From Kribbella rubisoli (GTDB taxonomy: Bacteria > Actinomycetota > Actinomycetes > Propionibacteriales > Kribbellaceae): a DNA stretch of 64,000 bases. Below the pieces are notes generated by a model. That model saw only the letters and a program-made list of their open reading frames with translations, was not told where the DNA came from and searched no databases. The DNA lies in the NCBI RefSeq assembly GCF_004217145.1, contig NZ_SHKR01000013.1, forward strand, positions 682,001 to 746,000. The letters run 5' to 3'. Position 1 is the first letter of the stretch, and every line of letters begins with the position of its first letter. The position numbers and the translations under genes are program-made. Shown piece after piece: positions 59,148 to 64,000 of this stretch.

Positions 59148-59244
59148 GCAGCTCGACAGGACGTATACGTCCACTGGCCAGGCGCTGTTCGCTCACCTGA
59201 GCGCGGATCAGACGTCGATCGACGGACACATCCTGTCGAGCTGC
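59148..59244. repeat. Intergenic inverted-repeat element, family 2, copy 2
   Basis: The left arm 59148-59174 (GCAGCTCGACAGGACGTATA then CGTCCAC) matches the arm of the element at 50600-50696 at 24-25 of 27 positions. The right end TCCTGTCGAGCTGC (59231-59244) is a perfect reverse complement of its first 14 bases; further in the pairing decays. The right end lies inside the coding sequence for the last residues of the vanX-like protein (VQLDRMCPSIDV). Confidence 0.65.
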
Positions 59245-59852
59245 ACAGCGGGACCGTAGAGGGCGGCGGGGTGGTTTTCGGTGTGGGCCCAGTAGCGGTC
59301 GCCGTAGGACCAGTGCCACCACTCGGTGGGGTAGTTGACTAGGCCGGCGGCGGTGAGTACGTCGGCCAGGAGGGCGCGGTTCGTGCGGGCCTCGCGGCTG
59401 ATGTTGGTGGCTGCGAAGAAGCAGGCGCCGTTGCTCTGTTCGGGGGTGGAGTCGATCGGGGTGCCCAGGTCGAGTGGGCCGTGGGCGCCTACCAGGGTGA
59501 GGTCGACTGCTGCGCCGGCTACGTGGGGCGCGACCTCGACCGGTGACACGAAGCGACTGGCGAGGACGTGCACGTCGTGGTCCGAGATGCCGGGATGGAG
59601 CCGCTCCAACTCGGCGCGGTAACCGTCGTAGATCTCCTGCTGGCTCTCGATCGGGCGCAGTCCTTCGACGACATGCAACTGGATGCCAGCCGGCAGAAAC
59701 GTGTCAGCCAGCGCGAGTCGGTCCGCGACGCTCTCCCGCGCGAACTGGCGACCGGTCGTCGCCACGCCCCGCGTGAACAGCTCGACCAGCGGTTCGCCGT
59801 TCTCGATCGCCGGGATGCTGGTGATCCGGTCGTCGCTCAGTAGTACGGTCAT
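59208..59852 (-). CDS. VanX-like D-Ala-D-Ala dipeptidase (M15 family)
   Basis: A 214-residue zinc peptidase. The metal motifs are HVAGAAVDLTLVG (His and Asp of the HxxxxxxD type) and YPTEWWHWSYGDRYWA (catalytic Glu and His). The specificity part VVEGLRPIESQQEIYDGYRA is also VanX-like. No signal peptide is present, so it acts in the cytosol on free dipeptide. ATG 59852 overlaps the ddl stop. The last ~12 residues are encoded by a repeated DNA element. Possible roles are D-Ala-D-Ala recycling or trimming of the dipeptide pool; no vanHA-type D-lactate genes are present. Confidence 0.85.
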   Translation of the reverse strand: MTVLLSDDRITSIPAIENGEPLVELFTRGVATTGRQFARESVADRLALADTFLPAGIQLHVVEGLRPIESQQEIYDGYRAELERLHPGISDHDVHVLASRFVSPVEVAPHVAGAAVDLTLVGAHGPLDLGTPIDSTPEQSNGACFFAATNISREARTNRALLADVLTAAGLVNYPTEWWHWSYGDRYWAHTENHPAALYGPAVQLDRMCPSIDV

Positions 59853-60814
59853 CCGCGCGCCACCGCCGTACGGATCAGCGTGTCGACCACCTCGGCGTAC
59901 GACATCCCGGCCGCGGCCCACATCCGCGGGAACTGCGACGCCGGCGTGAATCCGGGGAACGTGTTGATCTCGTTGACCACCGGCTCTCCATCGCTCGGTA
60001 CGAAGAAGTCGACCCGAGCGAGCCCCGCACACCCGAGGACCTCGAAGACGTCGATCGCCGTACGCCGCAACCGCCCGGCCAGCTCGGCATCCAGCGGAGC
60101 CGGTACGACGAACCGCGTGGCAGCGCTGTCGTACTTCGCGGTGGCGTCGAAGAACGGCTGGTTCGGGTCGGCGTGGATCTCCAACGCCGGCGCGGTCTCG
60201 ATCCGCCCGTCCGGGAACTCGAGCACGGCCAGGTCGATCTCGCGTCCGACCATCTCGCGCTCCACCAGCACATGCGGATCGAGTACGGCGGCATCCGCGA
60301 TCGCGGCCAGTAGCGTCGGGAGGTTTGTTGCCCTGGACACCCCGAAACTCGATCCCCCGTTGCCCGGCTTCACGAACAACGGAAAGTCCAGCCCGGCCGC
60401 CTTCAGCTTCTGTAGACCTGCTTCGGTGTCGGTCAGCTCGGCTCCGCGCAGCGTCACGCCCGGCGTGACCGCGATTCCGTGCGCTCTCAGGACCGCTTTG
60501 GTCAGGTGCTTGTCGAGTCCGACAGCGCTGGCGGCGATTCCGCTGCCGACGTACGGAATGTGCAGCTGCTCGAGGAACCCTTGCAGCCGACCGTCCTCGC
60601 CACCCTCGCCGTGCAACGCCGGGATGGTGACGTCGCACGCCTGCAGGATCTCGATCGCCTCATGTTGCCCGTCCACCCAGTTGCCATCAGCATCGATCAC
60701 CATCGGGATCGCCGTATGGCCGAGGATTTCGACCGCCTTCGCAATCCCCTTGCCGCTGGCAAGCGAAACCTGATGCTCCGGACTCGCCCCGCCCACCACA
60801 ATCGCGACCTTCAT
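59849..60814 (-). CDS. ddl: D-alanine-D-alanine ligase family protein
   Basis: A 321-residue ATP-grasp ligase. N-terminal VGGASPEHQVSLASGKGIAK, ALHGEGGEDGRLQGFLEQL, ATP-grasp FPLFVKPGNGGSSFGVSRAT, and the metal site CAGLARVDFFVPSDGEPVVN followed by EINTFPGFTPASQFP. The omega-loop FFDATAKYDSAATRFVVPAP keeps the Lys-Tyr pair of D-Ala-D-Ala ligases rather than the VanA-type loop with His, so the product should be D-Ala-D-Ala. The gene is coupled at both ends to the racemase and the dipeptidase. Confidence 0.9.
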   Translation of the reverse strand: MKVAIVVGGASPEHQVSLASGKGIAKAVEILGHTAIPMVIDADGNWVDGQHEAIEILQACDVTIPALHGEGGEDGRLQGFLEQLHIPYVGSGIAASAVGLDKHLTKAVLRAHGIAVTPGVTLRGAELTDTEAGLQKLKAAGLDFPLFVKPGNGGSSFGVSRATNLPTLLAAIADAAVLDPHVLVEREMVGREIDLAVLEFPDGRIETAPALEIHADPNQPFFDATAKYDSAATRFVVPAPLDAELAGRLRRTAIDVFEVLGCAGLARVDFFVPSDGEPVVNEINTFPGFTPASQFPRMWAAAGMSYAEVVDTLIRTAVARG

Positions 60815-61956
60815 CGGTTGCCCTCCTCGTAGCGACGAGGCACCCGGGACCCGATGCCGCAGTAGATCTCGTGCGGGATGGTGCCCGCCCAGTCAGCCCA
60901 ATCGGAGGCGGTCGGTTCGCCGGAGGATCCGTCGCCGAAGATCGTTACCAGTTCACCCGGTTCGACCGCGACGTCACCGGCATCGACGACGAACTGGTCC
61001 ATCGCGATCCGCCCGATCACCGGCATCCGTACGCCGTGGCACAACACACTCGCCTGCCGTACGGCGACCCGCGGAATGCCGTCGGCGTACCCGATCGGGA
61101 CGAGGCCGATCGTGGTGTCCCGATCCGCCACGAAGTCGTGCCCGTACGAAACCCCTTCGCCGGCGCGGATCCGCCGTACCTGGGTCAGCTTGCTCATCAG
61201 CCGCATCGCGGGCCGCAGCCCGAGACCCATCTCGTCGATTCCATAGAGACCCGCACCGATCCGGACCAGGTTGCAATCCGGCGCGTCGAGTGTGATCGCA
61301 CCGGCCGAGTTCGCCAGGTGTACGACGCCGGGGCGCAGGCCGGCCCGGTGTGCGAGACCCACCCCGGTCCGCAGGAGCTGCAGCTGCCGCGTGCTCTGCA
61401 CGGCATCGGCGGAGTCGCCGTGCGAGAGATGCGACCAGATCCCGCGGACCGTGACGGCGCCGAGCGCCTCGTAGTGCGCCGCCGTTCGGGTGAGTTCGAT
61501 CCACTGGTCAGGTGCACTGCCGGCCCGGTGCAGACCGGTGTCCAGCTTGAGGTGCACGTAGTGGACGGATGGGATGGAGACGACCCGCTGCAGTTCGGCG
61601 ACCGTCGAGACGCTCACGTCGACGTCCACATCGCCGAGCAGCATCAGTTCCGCTGCGTCGTACAACCAGGTCAGGATCGGTACGGTGAGCCCGGCCGCGC
61701 GGAGCTGCAACGCCTCGTCGGCGTGCGCGACACCGAGCCAGGTCGCCCCGGCATCGACCGCCGCCCGGGCCACCGGTACGGCGCCGTGCCCGAAGGCGTC
61801 GGCCTTGACCACGGCCAGGACGTCCTGCGGCACACGCCGCCGGAACGTCCGGACGTTGTCACGAATGGCGGACAGGTCGACGACGGCCTCCGACAGTCCG
61901 GTGATCCCACGTGTCGCCGGGCGGTGGTGGGACTGAACCAGGTACATGTCAGTCAT
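60811..61956 (-). CDS. alr: Alanine racemase
   Basis: A 381-residue fold-type-III PLP enzyme. The Schiff-base Lys is in DVLAVVKADAFGHGAVPVAR, the second catalytic Tyr in GEGVSYGHDFVADRDT, and the substrate-binding MxxLD region appears as AMDQFVVDAGD. PLP-phosphate contacts are in HLANSAGAI and RIGAGLYGI. ATG 61956 is preferred to a TTG five codons upstream. It provides D-Ala for the adjoining ddl (ATGA overlap). A housekeeping copy is expected elsewhere in the genome, so this may be a second, specialised enzyme. Confidence 0.9.
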   Translation of the reverse strand: MTDMYLVQSHHRPATRGITGLSEAVVDLSAIRDNVRTFRRRVPQDVLAVVKADAFGHGAVPVARAAVDAGATWLGVAHADEALQLRAAGLTVPILTWLYDAAELMLLGDVDVDVSVSTVAELQRVVSIPSVHYVHLKLDTGLHRAGSAPDQWIELTRTAAHYEALGAVTVRGIWSHLSHGDSADAVQSTRQLQLLRTGVGLAHRAGLRPGVVHLANSAGAITLDAPDCNLVRIGAGLYGIDEMGLGLRPAMRLMSKLTQVRRIRAGEGVSYGHDFVADRDTTIGLVPIGYADGIPRVAVRQASVLCHGVRMPVIGRIAMDQFVVDAGDVAVEPGELVTIFGDGSSGEPTASDWADWAGTIPHEIYCGIGSRVPRRYEEGNR

Positions 61957-61971
61957 TGTTGTTTCCGGCAA

Positions 61972-61991
61972 CGATCCGCTTCATCGGATCG
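61972..61991 (-). promoter_or_regulatory. Inverted repeat in the alr leader
   Basis: CGATCCG-CTTCAT-CGGATCG has perfect 7-base arms 16 bases upstream of the alr ATG. Depending on the transcription start it is either an operator or a leader hairpin close to the ribosome binding site. Confidence 0.35.
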
Positions 61992-62096
61992 CGGACGGAT
62001 GTACGCGGCCGCTGTCTACGACCCTGGTATGACCCACGTCATCCATCTGAATGAACCTGTCCCCGGTCACCGAACTTTCCGGGGGATACTGGAGGA

Positions 62097-62633
62097 GTGG
62101 AGGCCACCGATCACCTGAAGGCGTCGCTGTCCGCGGCGATCGCGCTGGCGAACACTTTCGGATCCGACCCGCGGCAGGGCCGCCCGGCGACGGCCCCCGA
62201 CGCCGAAGCCGTTCGCGCGGCGCTCCGGCTGACCACCAACCGGGTCCCCGAGATCGACGTCGCCGACTACGCGGCCGGCGCCCCAATCTTGTACGACGCT
62301 CTGCGCCGACTGCCGGATGTCGACGGTGCCGTCGACCTGGTGAACGGGTTGCTCCGGGAGACCAAGGCTGCGCCACAACTCGTCCGTCGCGACGGCGCGC
62401 CCTGGCACCTGCACTTCGGCAGCCCGGACGAGGCCGCCGGATGGCTGGCCGAGCTCGCTACCGCCGTGGCGATGCTCCTCGGCAGCGACGAGGTCGACCG
62501 CCTGCGCCGCTGCGAGGCGGCCCGTTGTGAAGACGTATTCCTCGACTCGACCCGCAACCGCACGCAGCGGTTCTGCTCAACGGCCTGTCAGAACCGCACC
62601 AAGGTCGCCGCTCACCGCGCGCGCGTCTCCTGA
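62097..62633 (+). CDS. CGNR zinc-finger protein (ABATE domain type)
   Basis: A 178-residue putative transcriptional regulator. The N-terminal part (LSAAIALANTFGSDPRQGRP, ILYDALRRLPDVDGAVDLVN) matches the ABATE region. The C-terminal zinc finger is CEAARCEDVFLDSTRNRTQR, FCSTACQNRTKVAAHRAR, where the family's CGNR reads CQNR. GTG 62097 follows GGAGG almost directly. The gene is divergent from alr and convergent with the GNAT gene, whose 3' end overlaps it by 57 bases. Confidence 0.85.
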   Translation: MEATDHLKASLSAAIALANTFGSDPRQGRPATAPDAEAVRAALRLTTNRVPEIDVADYAAGAPILYDALRRLPDVDGAVDLVNGLLRETKAAPQLVRRDGAPWHLHFGSPDEAAGWLAELATAVAMLLGSDEVDRLRRCEAARCEDVFLDSTRNRTQRFCSTACQNRTKVAAHRARVS

Positions 62634-63227
62634 CGCCGTCACCATGGTTGCCTCGGGCAACCAGCCGAGCTTGCGGTAGAGGTGGAATCCGTCGGTGGTC
62701 GCCATCAGTAAACCCGTGCTCGCGCCCTGCTCCAGCGCCCGCCGGCTCAACGCCCCCATGATGACGCTGCCGAGGCCGCGCCGCCGGTACGCCGGATCGG
62801 TCTGGATGTCATGCATCACTGCATCGTCGCCGACGATTGCCACCATGCCGTGGGCCGCGACCGTGCCGTCGATCAGCACCCGCGCGTACTCCAACGAACC
62901 GTCCGACTCGAACTCCGCCGTCGCCAACGGGTGTTCATGCAGGTCGATCGACATCAGCGTCTTCCGCTCCTCGAACGGCCGCGCCCCGGCAGCCGCGAGT
63001 CGACGCGCGATCTCGTTACCGGTTTGTGTGGTAACGGTCAGCCAGGTATCCGGGGTCAGCTCGGCCGCGAGCCGGTCCACGGTCTCCGCGTCGTCGCTGC
63101 GCGCGAACAGTTCCCGTTCGCGGCCGGGCAAACGCAGTACGGCGGCGTAGGCGTCGTCGTACTCGATCACCGGCTCCAGCCCGCGGCACAGCCGCCAGCC
63201 CTCCAGCCATCGCCTCACGATGTCCAT
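62577..63227 (-). CDS. GNAT-family N-acetyltransferase
   Basis: A 216-residue protein. The N-terminal ~110 residues are variable (LEPVIEYDDAYAAVLRLPGR). The C-terminal GNAT core has DAVMHDIQTDPAYRRRGLGS with the acetyl-CoA loop RRRGLG, then LLMATTDGFHLYRKLGWLPE. The acceptor is unknown. ATG 63227 is the only good start. The last ~19 codons overlap the zinc-finger gene on the opposite strand, so an earlier 3' end cannot be excluded, but the frame is open. Confidence 0.85.
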   Translation of the reverse strand: MDIVRRWLEGWRLCRGLEPVIEYDDAYAAVLRLPGRERELFARSDDAETVDRLAAELTPDTWLTVTTQTGNEIARRLAAAGARPFEERKTLMSIDLHEHPLATAEFESDGSLEYARVLIDGTVAAHGMVAIVGDDAVMHDIQTDPAYRRRGLGSVIMGALSRRALEQGASTGLLMATTDGFHLYRKLGWLPEATMVTASGDARAVSGDLGAVLTGR

Positions 63228-63263
63228 GACGGCGAGTGTAACTGTTTATCGCGGATTAGTCAG

Positions 63264-64000
63264 TTACGTAGTTCCGAGAACGAAGGTCTGGATCGCGACG
63301 ACCGCGGCGCCGCGGGCCCACTCGCTGAAGTCGGCAGGCTGCAGGACCATCGGTAGCTCCGCGGCCGACGGATGCCGGTCGGCGTGCAGGGCGGCCAGGA
63401 GGTCGTCATGTGCGACCTCGGCCAGCCGGACACCTTCACCGCCGAGGACGACGAGTTCGGGCATGGTGAAGTTCGCCGCTGCCGCGATCAGCTTTCCGAG
63501 AGCGCGACCGGCGCGGCCGATCACCTCGCGGGCGGCGGGATCACCTTTCGCGGCGAGATCGAGCGCCTCGTCGTACCCGACCGGCCGGCCGATCGCCGTA
63601 CCGACCTGTTCGGTGATGGCGCCGACGGTCAGCAGGCTGAGCGCACAGCCGCGATGGCCGCGGTCGCAGGTCGGGCCGTCCGGGAGGAGTGGGTGATGAC
63701 CGATCAGGCCGATGGTGACGTCCGGGCTGTCGACGACCTGGTTGTGGACGACCAGCCCGTACCCGACGCCGGCGCCGATCGTGACCAGTACGAAGCGGTC
63801 CGAGTTCCGGCCGGCGCCGAACCAGTGGGTGGCCTCGGTCAGCGAGGTCAGGTCGTTGGTGACCACGATCGGGACGCTGGTGTGCGCCGCGAGGATCTCG
63901 CCGAACGGTACGTCGACCCAGTTGAGGTACGGACCCCAGCGGACCTCGGATCCGTCCGCGACGCGGCCGCCGATCGAGACGCCGAGCCCGGTGATCGCCG
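63264..64000 (-). CDS. ROK-family protein (partial, N-terminus beyond the window)
   Basis: The frame is open to the right edge. Visible residues start with AITGLGVSIGGRVADGSEVR and continue VTNDLTSLTEATHWFGAGRN, FVLVTIGAGVGYGLVVHNQV. The ROK zinc region reads HHPLLPDGPTCDRGHRGCAL; the usual CxCGxxGCxE is reduced to two Cys. PELVVLGGEGVRLAEVAHDD closes the sugar-kinase fold. Whether it is a glucokinase-like enzyme or a NagC/XylR-type repressor depends on the missing N-terminus. Confidence 0.85.
   Translation of the reverse strand, partial: AITGLGVSIGGRVADGSEVRWGPYLNWVDVPFGEILAAHTSVPIVVTNDLTSLTEATHWFGAGRNSDRFVLVTIGAGVGYGLVVHNQVVDSPDVTIGLIGHHPLLPDGPTCDRGHRGCALSLLTVGAITEQVGTAIGRPVGYDEALDLAAKGDPAAREVIGRAGRALGKLIAAAANFTMPELVVLGGEGVRLAEVAHDDLLAALHADRHPSAAELPMVLQPADFSEWARGAAVVAIQTFVLGTT

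Noticed and set aside
59208..60814. VanA-type vancomycin resistance operon
   Set aside because: There is no vanH-type dehydrogenase and no VanS/VanR pair beside it, and the ligase omega-loop carries Lys-Tyr as in D-Ala-D-Ala ligases.

Overview
The window is GC-rich DNA from an actinomycete. The support is heavy use of GTG and TTG starts, ATGA/GTGA-overlapped operons, an AfsR/SARP-type regulator, an S-adenosyl methyltransferase of the DUF574 type, an actinobacterial-type soluble transhydrogenase and a treX-treY-treZ trehalose operon. The gene mix (many carbohydrate ABC importers, LacI and ROK regulators, putative glycoside hydrolases) looks like a soil saprophyte such as Kribbella or another Nocardioidaceae/Propionibacteriales member. 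That placement is an impression, not a computed result. No rRNA, tRNA, CRISPR array, transposase or prophage gene was recognised.

Layout. 1-7074 (+): sugar ABC importer (solute-binding protein tail, two permeases), two putative TIM-barrel hydrolases and malate synthase, all tightly packed. 7138-12615 (+): a five-gene peptide/oligosaccharide ABC importer of the Dpp/Opp class. 12616-13039: G-rich non-coding stretch, then an unrecognised 413-residue protein. 14285-18830 (-): phosphotransferase, DegT-type aminotransferase, a deacetylase-like protein and a cupin. 18899-26278: small protein, trypsin-like secreted protease, and glgX/treX-treY-treZ, which make trehalose from glycogen. 26803-30880: SARP/AfsR-like and LuxR-type regulators, a methyltransferase, and a palindrome-rich tract holding a broken copy of the methyltransferase tail. 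30881-34166: nucleotidyltransferase, phosphotransferase, S51 peptidase and small proteins.

34163-37533: a penicillin-acylase/acetyltransferase fusion and a siderophore-interacting protein, divergent around a DtxR/IdeR-like iron box. 37971-42440: the most unusual locus. A 38-residue His/Arg/Ser-rich peptide gene, too short for ordinary ORF calling, sits between an ABC exporter and a cytosolic Ser/Thr kinase. It is divergent from a NarL-type two-component system whose sensor has almost no extracellular loop. I propose this as an undescribed peptide export/sensing system. 42462-44552: TMEM175-like channel and sthA. 44608-50321 (-): arabinoside utilisation operon (LacI, binding protein, two permeases, GH51 arabinofuranosidase) with a tandem operator.

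50359-52715: small acidic protein, class-V aminotransferase, MerR regulator and SRPBCC protein. 52753-59060 (-): NAD-dependent molybdenum formate dehydrogenase (fdsGBA plus delta subunit) with a divergent moeA-like gene. 59208-61956 (-): alr-ddl-vanX-like cassette. 62097-64000: CGNR zinc-finger protein, GNAT acetyltransferase and a ROK-family protein running off the end. Two families of intergenic inverted-repeat elements, each present twice, are described: 15384-15456 with 30393-30469, and 50600-50696 with 59148-59244.
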